From contig NZ_JBFRXN010000003.1 of assembly GCF_040947875.1 (NCBI RefSeq), positions 682,001-746,000 on the forward strand: a stretch of DNA of 64,000 nucleotides, in the 5' to 3' direction. Position 1 is the stretch's first letter; each line of letters opens with the position of its first letter. The notes beneath the pieces are model-generated. The model ran no database searches, was not told where the DNA came from, and saw nothing but the letters and a program-made list of their open reading frames with translations. Position numbers and translations under genes: made by a program. The DNA comes from Pseudomonas sp. MYb118. Lineage in GTDB: Bacteria; Pseudomonadota; Gammaproteobacteria; Pseudomonadales; Pseudomonadaceae. Positions 35,800-45,376 of this stretch are shown piece after piece.

Positions 35800-36056
35800 T
35801 GGAGGTCTCCCGCGGAGTCGAGCACTTCGTGATAGATCAGCGCGGCGTTGAGCACGCCGGGCAGGTTGTTGATCTGTTCGATGCGTTGCAGGATCTGCTC
35901 TTCGTGACGGGTCTCGAGCACCACCACCAACTTGCCGGCGGCACTTTCCTGATGCAGTTCCAGATTCTCCAGCAGGCGCAGGTTGGCCTTCACCGCCTCG
36001 AACAGTTCGGGTCGGGCAAGTACCACAAGGCTGGCGATATGCAGGGTTTCGTCCAT
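35796..36056 (-). CDS. napD: NapD, NapA-specific chaperone
   Basis: Cytoplasmic protein of 86 residues with the ferredoxin-like NapD pattern ([11 protein letters not shown] at the start, [14 protein letters not shown] near the end). It binds the Tat signal of NapA and holds back export until the cofactor is loaded. Confidence 0.94.
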   Translation of the reverse strand: MDETLHIASLVVLARPELFEAVKANLRLLENLELHQESAAGKLVVVLETRHEEQILQRIEQINNLPGVLNAALIYHEVLDSAGDLQ

Positions 36057-36091
36057 GGTCTGGCTCCAACGGATTGAGGTTTTGGCGTCGA

Positions 36092-36259
36092 TCAGTTGGG
36101 CGGTCCTGGCGGGCCGTAGAGCATTTGCAGGAACCAGACGATGAAGCCGTAGCCACCGACAATGGCGACCGACAGCAGGGGGAACAGGCAGACGACAAGG
36201 AACAGGAACAGCCGCGTTTCCTTGCGACGCTGGTTTTTTTGTTCTGCGGGCAATGACAT
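36092..36259 (-). CDS. napE: NapE, small membrane protein
   Basis: Protein of 55 residues with a basic N-terminus ([12 protein letters not shown]), one membrane helix (about 19-43) and the C-terminal [13 protein letters not shown] typical of NapE. It is first in the napEDABC order found in other Pseudomonas. GGAGG lies before the ATG. Confidence 0.92.
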   Translation of the reverse strand: MSLPAEQKNQRRKETRLFLFLVVCLFPLLSVAIVGGYGFIVWFLQMLYGPPGPPN

Positions 36260-36429
36260 CGTGAGGCCTCCAGCCGAACTTGCTGGAGAGACTAGTTCAC
36301 TTAAAAAAGTTGTGGTTATTGGCAAGGAGTTTGGCGACAGGCGGTGGGAAGTTGTTGATCGCTATATAAATTAGTTGATAGCGCTTTGTTGGGGCGTACG
36401 CACAATCATCTTGTGACACACACCATCAC
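36260..36429 (-). promoter_or_regulatory. Upstream region of napEDABC
   Basis: A+T-rich leader that must carry the nap promoter. Two GTTGAT half-sites lie exactly 20 bp apart (36354 and 36374), and a 6-bp inverted repeat CGCTAT / ATAGCG spans 36360-36383. A full ANR/FNR box (TTGAT-N4-ATCAA) was not found. Confidence 0.35.
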
Positions 36430-36832
36430 TTGTGGGAGCGAGCCTGCTCGCGATGGCGGAGTGTCAGGCACCGATGGTGTCGGATGTGCCGGCCTCATCG
36501 CGAGCAAGCTCGCTCCTACAGAGATTGATGTTGTCCCTGTGGGAGCGGGCTTGCCCGCGATGGCGGAGTGTCAGGCGCTGATGATGTTGGGTGGGCCGGC
36601 CCCATCGCGAGCAGGCTCGCTCCCACACTGTCCGCGGTCGAGCACAAAATCTGCATCCACCGCAAAAAACTGTGGGAGCGAGCCTGCTCGCGATGGCGAT
36701 GTGTCAGGCGCCGATGATGTTGGATGTGCCGACCCCATCGCGAGCAAGCCCGCTCCCACACTGTCCGCGGTCGAGCACAAAATCTGTGTTCACCGAAAAA
36801 AACTGTGGGAGCGAGCCTGCTCGCGATGGCGA
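36430..36832. repeat. REP array 4 (7 copies)
   Basis: Seven REP units alternate in orientation between the nap upstream region and the 3' end of the FMN reductase gene. Its spacers are of the second type, with TGTCAGGCGCTGATGATGTT and CACAAAATCTGNNTNCACCG sequences that recur in arrays 5, 6 and 7. Confidence 0.92.
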
Positions 36833-36867
36833 TGTGTCAGGCGCTGATGACGTGGATGTGCGGGCCC

Positions 36868-37464
36868 TCACATGCCATTGGCAAACTCAGGATCGTCGGG
36901 GCGCAGGCGTTCGTTGAGGCCGCGCATGGCTTGGGCGTATTCAATCAGCACGCCTAGCGCCCAATCAGCACGCCGCCGGATGCGCAAGTCTTCGGCACTG
37001 GTGCTCTCCGGGCCATTCATCACCGATTCCACCTGCCGCACGATCAACTGCTCAGGTAAGTAGCAGACCCGGCAATTCTTGTAGCTGGAGGCCCGCAACT
37101 CCGACAGCGGATAGGCGCCACCCTGACCCGAAGACACACCCACCAACAACGCCGGTTTGTGCCCCAGTTCACGGTAACCGGCATACACGAACAGGTTCTT
37201 CAACGCCGGGCACGCCATGCCGTGCCATTCCGGGGTCAGCACCACCAGCGCATCGGCTTCGCGCAGCACGGCGCTGTGATCAGCCCACACGCCACCGACA
37301 TCTTCGGCTGGCCACAAGGGTAGGGGCGCAGCACCGAGATCGATCACCCGAGGCTGTTCACACAGCGCCAACGCCTGCAAACGCGCCGCAAGAAACCCCG
37401 CGACCTTCGACGATTGGCTCGCACCCTGGCTGGAACCTGCGACAAGCACGATATTCAAGCTCAT
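36868..37464 (-). CDS. NADPH-dependent FMN reductase-like flavoprotein
   Basis: Flavodoxin-fold protein of 198 residues. The phosphate-binding loop GSSQGASQSSKV (about 10-21) and the flavin contact PEWHGMACPALKNLF (about 77-91) place it in the NADPH-dependent FMN/quinone reductase family. Its ATG overlaps the end of the desaturase-like gene by 4 bp, so it may supply electrons to that enzyme; this is inferred from coupling only. Confidence 0.85.
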   Translation of the reverse strand: MSLNIVLVAGSSQGASQSSKVAGFLAARLQALALCEQPRVIDLGAAPLPLWPAEDVGGVWADHSAVLREADALVVLTPEWHGMACPALKNLFVYAGYRELGHKPALLVGVSSGQGGAYPLSELRASSYKNCRVCYLPEQLIVRQVESVMNGPESTSAEDLRIRRRADWALGVLIEYAQAMRGLNERLRPDDPEFANGM

Positions 37465-38315
37465 TTGGCCAACTCCTGACTGGATGCACGTTGCGCGGGT
37501 ACACGTTTGCCGCGCGCCAGCGGCCAGAACAACTCCTCCTGCCAGCTCACCGGCTTCATGTCCTCGATGCCGTAGTGCTCAGGGCGCCTGCGGGTGATTT
37601 TCGCCGAGCCGAACAACACGTCCCAGAAGAACAGCAAGTTGCCGAAGTTGCCCTTGTAATGGGTCACGCCGTCATCGGCATTCAGCCCATGGTGCGCCGA
37701 GTGGGTGGCGGGCGTGGAAATGGTCCGTTCCAGCAACCACATCAGTGGACGCAGCGCCGGTATCCGGTAGAGTTTTTCGTCCCAGGGCACGCTGCTGTGG
37801 GCGGAGAAAATCACCAGCATCTTGACGATCAGGTAGCCGTAATACACCGGCGCCAGGCCCATGTAGATCAGCATCCCCGAGAACCACAGGCCGGGCATCA
37901 GCAGGTAGTAGAAGCTGTTGTTGCGATAGACGATGCGGATGCTCATGTAGGGCGCCGAATGATGCGCCCGGTGCAGCGAATACAGGAACGGCACCTTGTG
38001 GCTCAGGCGATGCCACCAGTATTGGGTCATGTCGTCCAGCACCAGGAACAGGCCCAGACCGAGCAGCCAGTGCACCCCGGCCAGGCTGTCTTTCAATTGC
38101 GGTGCGAAATGATCCAGCAACAGGCTGCTGAGCAAGGTCACCAGCGGCAGGGTCACGCCCATCAGCAGGCTGGAACCGAGGATTTCGATGATCACGTCGC
38201 GCCGCTGGCCACGGGGCTGGGTGAAGCAGGCGCAGGCGATTTCCAGGGCGATAAAGCCAATCAGGATGGCAAGGATGATCGGTACCGGACTGTTGGAGAT
38301 TATTGTTGTATTCAT
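37461..38315 (-). CDS. Sterol desaturase / fatty-acid hydroxylase-family membrane protein
   Basis: Diiron membrane oxygenase of 284 residues with about five hydrophobic stretches and the eight-histidine pattern of the family: HRLSH (about 102), HRAHH (about 115) and HSAHH (about 206). Such enzymes hydroxylate or desaturate lipid chains or rings. The substrate is not evident. It is translationally coupled to the downstream FMN reductase and divergent from an AraC regulator across a 50-bp gap. Confidence 0.88.
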   Translation of the reverse strand: MNTTIISNSPVPIILAILIGFIALEIACACFTQPRGQRRDVIIEILGSSLLMGVTLPLVTLLSSLLLDHFAPQLKDSLAGVHWLLGLGLFLVLDDMTQYWWHRLSHKVPFLYSLHRAHHSAPYMSIRIVYRNNSFYYLLMPGLWFSGMLIYMGLAPVYYGYLIVKMLVIFSAHSSVPWDEKLYRIPALRPLMWLLERTISTPATHSAHHGLNADDGVTHYKGNFGNLLFFWDVLFGSAKITRRRPEHYGIEDMKPVSWQEELFWPLARGKRVPAQRASSQELAK

Positions 38316-38365
38316 GGCACTCTCTGGTTGGGGCCGATAATGGCAACGCCCGACAATAAGAAACC

Positions 38366-39343
38366 ATGGGTCCAGCTCAAGCTATGCGCAAAACGGACAG
38401 AATCACCGTAAATCCGGTCAAGCCTTCGCCCGAACGATTTCATCGCGGCCCGCTGGGGCGGGTGCTGGAGCGCTATCTGGACAGTTGCACGCTCAAGGCC
38501 CGCAGCAACTACAGCATGGTTGCCCTCGAACAGCTGTGGCGCAAGGCGGCCAGCCATGATCCGGCCATCGGCCTGAAGCTGTTCTCGCATTTCACCCGCC
38601 AGGACTGGCACGTGCTGGCGCATGGCTGCCTGTACAGCGCCAACCTGGAGGAGTCGATTCGCTTCTGGGCGCGTTACGCACGCCTGGCTTCGGACATGGA
38701 CAACATCGTGCTGGTCGAGGAGGGCGACTGCCTGGGGGTCGAGCTGCGCATCGAAGCCCCGGCGAGCCTGGCGCGGTATGTGGTCGAGCACTACTCGGTG
38801 ATGTCGCTCAGCGTGCTGCGCATCGGCACCGGCCTGACCCTGCTGCCGATGCGCGCGTGTTTCGCCCATCCACGGCCGGCTTATCACGGGCAGTACAGCC
38901 AGTGGTTCGGCGACAACGTGCAGTTCGGGTGTGAGCACAATCGGTTGTATTTCACCCGTTCCAGCCTGCAAACGCCGTTGCAGACCCACAATGCCGGGAT
39001 GATGGAAGTGGTGACCCAGGAACTTGACCGCCGCCTGGCGCAACTGCACCAACTCAGCGGCTGGGCCGGCCGGGTGGTGCAGGGGATTCGCCAGAGCCTG
39101 GTCGCGGGACAGCCTTGCAGCCTGGAGACCCAGGCGCAGGTGTTGAACCAAAGCCCCCGCACCCTGCGCCGGCGCCTGGACGAGGAAGGCATGACCTTCC
39201 GCTACCTGCTCGACCGGGTGCGGGCTGAGCTGGAGCAGTACCTCGAACTGCAAGGCGACACCCGCACCCAGATCGCCGCGCAACTGGGCTACAGCGACCT
39301 GGCCGCCTACGTCCACGCCCGAAAACGCTGGCAAGCCCTGTAG
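38366..39343 (+). CDS. AraC-family transcriptional regulator
   Basis: Regulator of 325 residues with an Arabinose_bd-type N-terminal domain and two helix-turn-helix motifs at the C-terminus (SPRTLRRRLDEEG and TQIAAQLGYSDLAAYVHARKRW). It stops soon after the second motif, directly before a REP array. An alternative ATG lies at 38384. Divergent placement suggests control of the desaturase-FMN reductase pair. Confidence 0.87.
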   Translation: MGPAQAMRKTDRITVNPVKPSPERFHRGPLGRVLERYLDSCTLKARSNYSMVALEQLWRKAASHDPAIGLKLFSHFTRQDWHVLAHGCLYSANLEESIRFWARYARLASDMDNIVLVEEGDCLGVELRIEAPASLARYVVEHYSVMSLSVLRIGTGLTLLPMRACFAHPRPAYHGQYSQWFGDNVQFGCEHNRLYFTRSSLQTPLQTHNAGMMEVVTQELDRRLAQLHQLSGWAGRVVQGIRQSLVAGQPCSLETQAQVLNQSPRTLRRRLDEEGMTFRYLLDRVRAELEQYLELQGDTRTQIAAQLGYSDLAAYVHARKRWQAL

Positions 39344-39626
39344 GAGCGAGCTTGCTCGCGATGGTGGGGTGTCAGGCGCTGATGAGGTTTGATGTGCTGG
39401 CCTCATCGCGAGCAAGCTCGCTCCTACAGTGTCTGCGGTCGTGCACAAAATCTGCGTTCACCGAAAGAACCTGTGGGAGCGGGCTTGCTCGCGAAGGCGG
39501 AGTGTCAGGCTCCGGTGATGTTGGATGTTTCGGCCTCATCGCGAGCAGGCTCGCTCCCACATTGGTCTTGGTCCTGCACAAAATCTGTATTCACCGAGAA
39601 ACCTGTGGGAGCGAGCCTGCTCGCGA
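39341..39626. repeat. REP array 5 (5 copies)
   Basis: Five REP units in alternating orientation start at the stop codon of the AraC gene. The first unit overlaps the stop codon region (CCCTGTAGGAGCGAG), so the repeat is part of the gene's 3' end. Spacers match arrays 4, 6 and 7. Confidence 0.92.
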
Positions 39627-39898
39627 TGGTGGCGAACGATGACACGGGCAATCAGGATGCCTTCGATAACCCATGTCCCGCACCCACTTCTTAAGTACCG
39701 TTACTTATTAAACTGCCTCCCATAACCAATTAAAAATCATCAAAACTCCCCAACTATTATCGAATCTGGCAGCTACTATCAAGATATCTAATACTCTGTT
39801 TGTACATGCTGAAAACTTGATTTTGTGGTCGTAGACTCCGTCGCAACCCGGTTCGAAAACACCGGAAACTACAACTATAAAAACAAGTGGAGTCACGA
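39627..39898 (+). promoter_or_regulatory. A+T-rich promoter region before the MFS gene
   Basis: About 200 bp here are far more A+T-rich than the surroundings. An inverted repeat TAAGTA-CCGT-TACTTA (39692-39707) is a candidate operator for the asparagine/aspartate cluster. GTGGAG at 39887-39892 is the ribosome binding site for the ATG at 39899. No gene is visible. Confidence 0.5.
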
Positions 39899-41257
39899 AT
39901 GAGCAGTCAGATATCGTTCGAGGATCTTCCGCTGAGCCGCTTCCATATCCGGACGGTATTCAGTGGTACTGGAGGTCAATTCAGCGACGGATTCGTGCTT
40001 GGCATTATCGGCATTGCCGTCAGCATGGCCGCAGGCCCGCTGCAACTGACCGCGATCTGGATGGGCTTGCTGGGCGCAGCCTCGCTGGCCGGCCTGTTTC
40101 TTGGCAGCCTGTTTGCCGGACCTTTGGCAGACAAGTTTGGTCGTCGCAAAATCTTTGCCTGGGATATGTTGTTATTTGCCGGTATCTCGGCTTCGCAGTT
40201 CTTCGTTTCTTCTGCCGAACAATTACTGGTATTGCGCCTGCTACTTGGCCTGGTACTTGGTTTTGATTATGTCGTGAGCAAGTCGCTGGTCACCGAATTT
40301 GCCCCTCGTCGGTATCGCGGACGCCTGCTCAGCGTATTGGCGGCCGCCTGGGCGGCCGGTTACGTTGCGGCGTACCTGGTGGGTTTTGTGCTGCGCGACA
40401 TGGGCCCCGACGCCTGGCGTCTCATGCTGGCCCTCAGTGGCGTCCCCGCATTGCTGATTCTGCCATTGCGCCTGGGCGTACCGGAGTCGCCGATCTGGCT
40501 GATGGCTCGCGGTCGCGGCGATGAAGCGATGGCGATCATCCGCAGCAAGTTCGGTCCCAACGTCACATTGCCTGCCGCAGCACCTGCGCCGGCGAAGAAA
40601 CGCGGAAACTTCAGCGAGCTGTTCAGCCCGCGCTGGAGAAAGAACACCATCGTCGGTTGCGTGTTCTACACCTGCCAGGTCATCCCGTTCTTCGCCCTGG
40701 GCACGTTCTCGCCCCGGGTCCTCGAAGCGCTCAACGTGCAGGACAAATTCGTCGGCGGCCTGGTGTACAACGTGCTGCTGATGGTGGGCGCACTGCTTGG
40801 TCTGCTGATCATCGACCGCATCTCGCGCCGGACCTTCCTGGTCGGCACCTTCTACCTCAGCGCCGTTGGCTTGTCTGCGCTGGCCTATGGCGGCTTCGGG
40901 CCCATGGGCACGATCCTCGCGTTCGGCTTCTTCGCCTGCGTGCTGGCCGCCGCCGTGAACCTGGAATTCGTCTACCCACCCGAACTGTTCCCCACCCACC
41001 TGCGCGCCTCGGGTATTGGCCTGGCAGTGGCGTCCAGCCGTTTCGGCTCGGCATTCGCGACCTTCCTGCTGCCGATTGCCGTGCAACAACTGGGTGTGCA
41101 CACCGCGTTGGGCGTATGCGTCGGAGTGCTGATCATCGGTGGCGTGGTTTGCCAGCTGTTCGCCCCGGAAACCAGCAAGGAAGACCTCTCCGGGGTCACT
41201 CCTGAAGGCGGGCCGACCAGCCACCCCCAGCCGACATTCGCCACTGACGGCAAATGA
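39899..41257 (+). CDS. MFS transporter
   Basis: Major facilitator of 452 residues with 12 predicted helices. The loop 2-3 motif appears as GPLADKFGRRK (about 78-88), and the sugar-porter-like PESPIWLMARGR (about 198-209) precedes the central loop. The ATG at 39899 with GTGGAG before it is preferred over a GTG at 39887. As first gene before a LysR regulator, an aspartase-family lyase and a secreted asparaginase, it may import aspartate, a related dicarboxylate or a similar amino acid; the substrate is inferred from context. Confidence 0.85.
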   Translation: MSSQISFEDLPLSRFHIRTVFSGTGGQFSDGFVLGIIGIAVSMAAGPLQLTAIWMGLLGAASLAGLFLGSLFAGPLADKFGRRKIFAWDMLLFAGISASQFFVSSAEQLLVLRLLLGLVLGFDYVVSKSLVTEFAPRRYRGRLLSVLAAAWAAGYVAAYLVGFVLRDMGPDAWRLMLALSGVPALLILPLRLGVPESPIWLMARGRGDEAMAIIRSKFGPNVTLPAAAPAPAKKRGNFSELFSPRWRKNTIVGCVFYTCQVIPFFALGTFSPRVLEALNVQDKFVGGLVYNVLLMVGALLGLLIIDRISRRTFLVGTFYLSAVGLSALAYGGFGPMGTILAFGFFACVLAAAVNLEFVYPPELFPTHLRASGIGLAVASSRFGSAFATFLLPIAVQQLGVHTALGVCVGVLIIGGVVCQLFAPETSKEDLSGVTPEGGPTSHPQPTFATDGK

Positions 41258-41295
41258 CCGACTGACTGAAAAGACAGCACAAGCGAGGTCTCGGG

Positions 41296-42285
41296 ATGTC
41301 ATCCAGCAAACTCATCGACATGTATGCCGTGCAAGTGTTCATCGCAGTCGCGGAAGAGGGCAGCATGTCGGGCGCCGCCAATCGCCTGGGCATTTCCCAG
41401 TCCGGCGTGTCGCAGATGGTCCGCCAGCTCGAGGAAGAGCTGGGGGTGGTGCTGGTCGACCGTGGCACCCGGCCCATGACCCTGACCCCCTTCGGACTGG
41501 CCCTGCGCAATCGTGGTTCGGTGATCAGTGAAGAGCTGTTCAACCTCAAGGCGCAGGTGCTGGATGCCGGTCGTGGGGTCAAGCCGGACCTGCGCATCGG
41601 CCTGGTCGATTCGTTCGCAGCCACCTGTGGTTCGGCGTTCACCAAACAGTTGCTGGGCCAGGTGACGCAGTTGTCGGTGCGCACTGGCTTGAGTCCGCAG
41701 CAGGGCGAGTCGCTGCTGCGGCGCGACCTGGACCTGATCGTCACCAGCGATCCGATGATGGATACCAGTGACGTGGTGCGCTACCGGCTCTTTTCAGAAA
41801 AGTACTTTGTCATCACTCCCATCGAACAGCGCAAGCAGTTGGACAGCATCGATGACGTGCGCTCGCTGGCCAATGTGCTACCGGTGGTGCGGTTCAATCG
41901 CGCCTCGCAGGTCGGTCGGCAGATCGAACGGCACTTGCGTGGCCTGAACATCCGGGTGCCCAACCGCCTGGAACTGGACAACGCCGACGCTCTGACCTCG
42001 ATGGTTGCAGAAGGCATCGGCTGGGCTGTCACCAGCCCTATGTGTTTCCTCCAGGCGTCCACCTGGGTCGACAAGGTTACGGCGCACGTCACGCCAGAAC
42101 TGGGGCTGGAACGCTCGCTTTACCTGGTGGCACGCCGCGACGAATACAGCACGTTTTTCTCCGACGCCTGTGAAACGGCGCGTGAGGTCATTCTGGGCAC
42201 CTTCCTGCCACGGCTCGCAGCTCTGGGCAAAGGTGTCGAAATCTTGGTTAACACTGATGAAGGAAATTCCCGTGAGTACTTTTGA
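41296..42285 (+). CDS. LysR-family transcriptional regulator
   Basis: Regulator of 329 residues: N-terminal winged helix-turn-helix (about 10-70, with AANRLGISQSGVSQMVRQLEEELG) and a substrate-binding domain (about 95-300). It is encoded on the same strand as its neighbours, not divergently, and its 3' end overlaps the lyase start by 14 bp. It probably controls the asparagine/aspartate cluster. Confidence 0.9.
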   Translation: MSSSKLIDMYAVQVFIAVAEEGSMSGAANRLGISQSGVSQMVRQLEEELGVVLVDRGTRPMTLTPFGLALRNRGSVISEELFNLKAQVLDAGRGVKPDLRIGLVDSFAATCGSAFTKQLLGQVTQLSVRTGLSPQQGESLLRRDLDLIVTSDPMMDTSDVVRYRLFSEKYFVITPIEQRKQLDSIDDVRSLANVLPVVRFNRASQVGRQIERHLRGLNIRVPNRLELDNADALTSMVAEGIGWAVTSPMCFLQASTWVDKVTAHVTPELGLERSLYLVARRDEYSTFFSDACETAREVILGTFLPRLAALGKGVEILVNTDEGNSREYF

Positions 42286-43678
42286 TCACGTGCGACACGA
42301 ACAGGATTATGTCGGCGCCGTACAGATTCCGGTCGACAAGCTCTATGGCGTCAACTCGGTGCGTGGCTTTGAAAACCTCAGCGTGTCGCCGCTGACCATC
42401 GCCCACTACCCGGCGTTTCGTGACGCCTTTGCCCAATGCAAATGGGCCGCGGCACTGGCCAACCTCGACAGCGGCGTGCTGGGTTCCGCCCAGGCAGAAG
42501 CGATTGTGCTGGCCTGCAAGGACGTGATCGACGGCCATTGCGATGACTCGCTGATCGTCGACCTGCTCGAAGGCAGCGGTGGCACTTCCACCAACATGAA
42601 CTTCAACGAAGTGATCGCCAACCGCGCGCAGATCTTTATGGGTCACCCGGCGGGCAGCTACGAGGTGGTGCACCCCAACGACCACGTCAACTGTTCGCAG
42701 TCGACCAACGACGTGTATCCCGCGGCGCTTAAAATCGCCACCTACACCATGCTCGGTGGGCTGATCGCCGAAGTGGAAAAACTGGCCGTGCAGTTCGACG
42801 GCAAAGCCGAGCAGTTCGCCGACATCCTGCACCTGGGGCGTACCTGCCTGCAGGATGCGCAGCCGATGCGCCTGGGCCAGTTGTTCTCCGGCTACGCCTC
42901 GCTGACCCATCGACTGGCCACCGAACTGGTTGCCGTGCGCGACAAGCTGCGGACCTTGCCGCTGGGCGGCACCGCCATTGGCACCGGTTTCGGCGCCCCG
43001 GCGCCTTATCGCGCAGCCGCTTACCGGCACCTGTCGAGCATCACCGGCGTGCAGTACCTGGCGCCGAGCAACCCGTTCGACGCCATGCAGAACATGGACG
43101 TGTTCTCACGGGTGTCAGCGGAGTTGCGCACCTGCTCGGCGTCGCTGGCCAAGATTGCCGCGGATCTGACCGTGCTGTCCTCAGGGCCGGTGGCCGGCCT
43201 GGGTGAGCTGAAGTTGCCGGAGGCCCAGGCGGGCTCGTCGATCATGCCCGGCAAGGTCAACCCGGTGCTGCCGATGGCGATGATCCAGTTGAGTTTCGCG
43301 GTGATCGGCAACGATGTCGCCGTTGCCCAGGCGGTGCAATACGGCCAGTTGGAAATCAACCACTTCGAACCGGTGGTGGCTTCGCGGGTGTTCGACAGCA
43401 TTGCGCTGCTGACCCAGGGCATTCAGCGCTTCCGGGAAAAATGTATCGCCGGCATCGTCGCCGACGAAGCGCGCAACCGGCAGCACCTGACCGACTCGAT
43501 GGCGGTGGCCACCGCACTGGTGCCCAAGCTTGGCTACGCGAAGGTGAGCAAGCTGGCGCGTCAGTCGGTGAACGAAGGACGTTCGCTGCTGGCCATCATG
43601 CAAGAGTCGCAGGTGATGACCGAAGCCGAGGCCATGGCGGCCATCGAAAAGGCTTCCCATCCCGTGTTCGGGGCTTGA
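42272..43678 (+). CDS. Aspartate ammonia-lyase-type enzyme (fumarase/aspartase superfamily)
   Basis: Lyase of 468 residues. The superfamily signature GSSIMPGKVNP (about 325) and the substrate-binding segments GGTSTNMNFNEV (about 105) and CSQSTNDVYP (about 142) are present. It starts at GTG (42272), with AAGGA 7 bases before; an ATG at 42257 is in frame but poorly spaced. Aspartase would convert aspartate, released from asparagine by the next gene, to fumarate and ammonia. The sequence differs notably from the main Pseudomonas AspA, so a related substrate is possible. Confidence 0.85.
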   Translation: MSTFDHVRHEQDYVGAVQIPVDKLYGVNSVRGFENLSVSPLTIAHYPAFRDAFAQCKWAAALANLDSGVLGSAQAEAIVLACKDVIDGHCDDSLIVDLLEGSGGTSTNMNFNEVIANRAQIFMGHPAGSYEVVHPNDHVNCSQSTNDVYPAALKIATYTMLGGLIAEVEKLAVQFDGKAEQFADILHLGRTCLQDAQPMRLGQLFSGYASLTHRLATELVAVRDKLRTLPLGGTAIGTGFGAPAPYRAAAYRHLSSITGVQYLAPSNPFDAMQNMDVFSRVSAELRTCSASLAKIAADLTVLSSGPVAGLGELKLPEAQAGSSIMPGKVNPVLPMAMIQLSFAVIGNDVAVAQAVQYGQLEINHFEPVVASRVFDSIALLTQGIQRFREKCIAGIVADEARNRQHLTDSMAVATALVPKLGYAKVSKLARQSVNEGRSLLAIMQESQVMTEAEAMAAIEKASHPVFGA

Positions 43679-43744
43679 ACCCTGGTGGCCGGGCGCTCAG
43701 CCCAGCCACGTCTGCCGTTGTTTTTCATTCAATCAAGGTGAACG

Positions 43745-44809
43745 ATGAAGACTCTCAATGCAGGGCTGGTGGCAGCTATCGTCTCGATTTTTTCGGTAAC
43801 CGGCGCCATGGCGCAAACTCAAGACACCTACGCACTGCCGACCGTGGCGGTGTTGACCACCGGTGGCACCATTGCCGGGACGGCCGAGCAGGAAACCCAG
43901 ACCACCGGCTACAAGCCGGGTGTGCTGACGGCCCAGGCGCTGATCGCCTCCGTTCCGTCCCTGGGCAAGGTGGCCAACGTCACCGCCGAGCAAGTGGCGA
44001 ACGTGGGCAGTGACAACATGGACAATGAAGTGCTGCTGAAACTGGCCAAGCGCATCAATGAGCTGCTCAAGCGCCCGGACATCTCCGGCATTGTCGTGAC
44101 CCATGGCACCGACACCCTGGAGGAAACCGCGTACTTCCTCAACCTGGTGGTCAAGAGTGACAAACCGGTGGTGGTCACCGGTTCGATGCGCCCGGCCACG
44201 GCGATTGGCGCCGACGGCCCGAGCAACATTCTCCAGGCCGTGAGCGTAGCGGCTGCGCCCGAGGCCAAGGGCCGCGGCGTGATGGTGGTGCTCAACGACC
44301 GGATCGGTTCAGCGCGCCTGACGACCAAGACCGACGCCAACTCGCTGGACACCTTCAAATCGGTCGATGGCGGTTACCTGGGCAGCCTGGTCAATCAGCA
44401 ACCGCAGTTCGAGAACCGCTTGGCCCGCCAACACACGGTCGACACGCCATTCGACATCGCCAGCCTCGACAGCCTGCCCAAGGTCGACATCATCTACGGT
44501 TACCAGAACGACAACGGCTACATGTACGACGCTGCGGTGGCGCATCAGGCCAAGGGCATCGTCATCGCCGGGGTAGGGGCGGGCAGTGAGTCGAAGTTCA
44601 TCCTGCCGTCGGTGCGCAAGGCGATGGAGCAGGGCGTGGTCGTGGTGCGCTCCTCGCGTACTGGCAGTGGCTACGTTCCGGCGGACGAGGCCTACCCTGG
44701 ATTGCTCGGCGACAACCTCAACCCCCAGAAGGCCCGCATCCTGTTGATGCTGGCGTTGACGGTGACCCACGATCAGGCGCAGATCCAGGACATGTTCCAT
44801 CGGTTCTGA
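43745..44809 (+). CDS. ansB: Type II L-asparaginase / glutaminase-asparaginase, exported
   Basis: Periplasmic enzyme of 354 residues with signal peptide (about 1-23, cleavage near AMA-QT). Both asparaginase catalytic motifs are present: TTGGTIAG (about 38-45, nucleophile Thr) and VTHGTDTLEET (about 118-128, Thr-Asp of the second triad). It hydrolyses asparagine, and in Pseudomonas types also glutamine, outside the cytoplasm. It lies 66 bp after the lyase gene, in the same transcript by arrangement. Confidence 0.94.
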   Translation: MKTLNAGLVAAIVSIFSVTGAMAQTQDTYALPTVAVLTTGGTIAGTAEQETQTTGYKPGVLTAQALIASVPSLGKVANVTAEQVANVGSDNMDNEVLLKLAKRINELLKRPDISGIVVTHGTDTLEETAYFLNLVVKSDKPVVVTGSMRPATAIGADGPSNILQAVSVAAAPEAKGRGVMVVLNDRIGSARLTTKTDANSLDTFKSVDGGYLGSLVNQQPQFENRLARQHTVDTPFDIASLDSLPKVDIIYGYQNDNGYMYDAAVAHQAKGIVIAGVGAGSESKFILPSVRKAMEQGVVVVRSSRTGSGYVPADEAYPGLLGDNLNPQKARILLMLALTVTHDQAQIQDMFHRF

Positions 44810-44834
44810 GTGGCATCCGTAGTGCCCGGGCCTC

Positions 44835-45367
44835 CATCGCGAGCAGGCTCGCTCCCACAGTGTTTGCGGTCGTACACAAAATCTGTGTTCACCGAAAAAA
44901 CCTGTAGGAGCGAGCTTGCTCGCGATGACGGAGTGTCAGGCACCGGTGATGTTGGGTGTGCCGGCCTATTCGCGAGCAAGCCCGCTCCCACACAGTTTCG
45001 CGGTCGTACACAAAATCTGTATTCACCAAGAAACCTGTGGGAGCGGGCTTGCTCGCGAAGGCAGTGTGTCAGGTACTGATGATGCTGGATGTGCCGGCCT
45101 CATCGCGGGCAAGCCCGCTCCCGCAATGTCTGCGGTCGAACACAAAATCTGCACACACCGAAAACAACTGTGGGAGCGAGCCAGCTCGCGATAGCGGTGT
45201 ATCAGGCACTGACGATGTTGGATGTACCGGCCTCATCGCGAGCAGGCTCGCTCCCACAAGGTGGGTGTTGTTCCTGTAGGAGCGAGCTTGCTCGCGATGG
45301 CGGTGTGTCAGACGCTGGTGATGCTGGATGGGCCGGCCTCATCGCGAGCAAGCTCGCTCCTACAGGT
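44835..45367. repeat. REP array 6 (9 copies)
   Basis: Nine REP units alternate between the 3' ends of the convergent asparaginase and Lrp-family genes. Spacers carry the CACAAAATCTG and TGTCAGGCAC motifs of the second spacer type. Confidence 0.92.
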
Positions 45368-45376
45368 GGGGCGCCG

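Noticed and set aside
33544..35832. Plus-strand open frame of 762 codons opposite napA
   Set aside because: Antisense shadow of napA, which has all expected motifs on the minus strand.
36355..36368. Single ANR/FNR box upstream of napE
   Set aside because: Only TTGAT-N4-ATATA is present; the second half-site does not match ATCAA.
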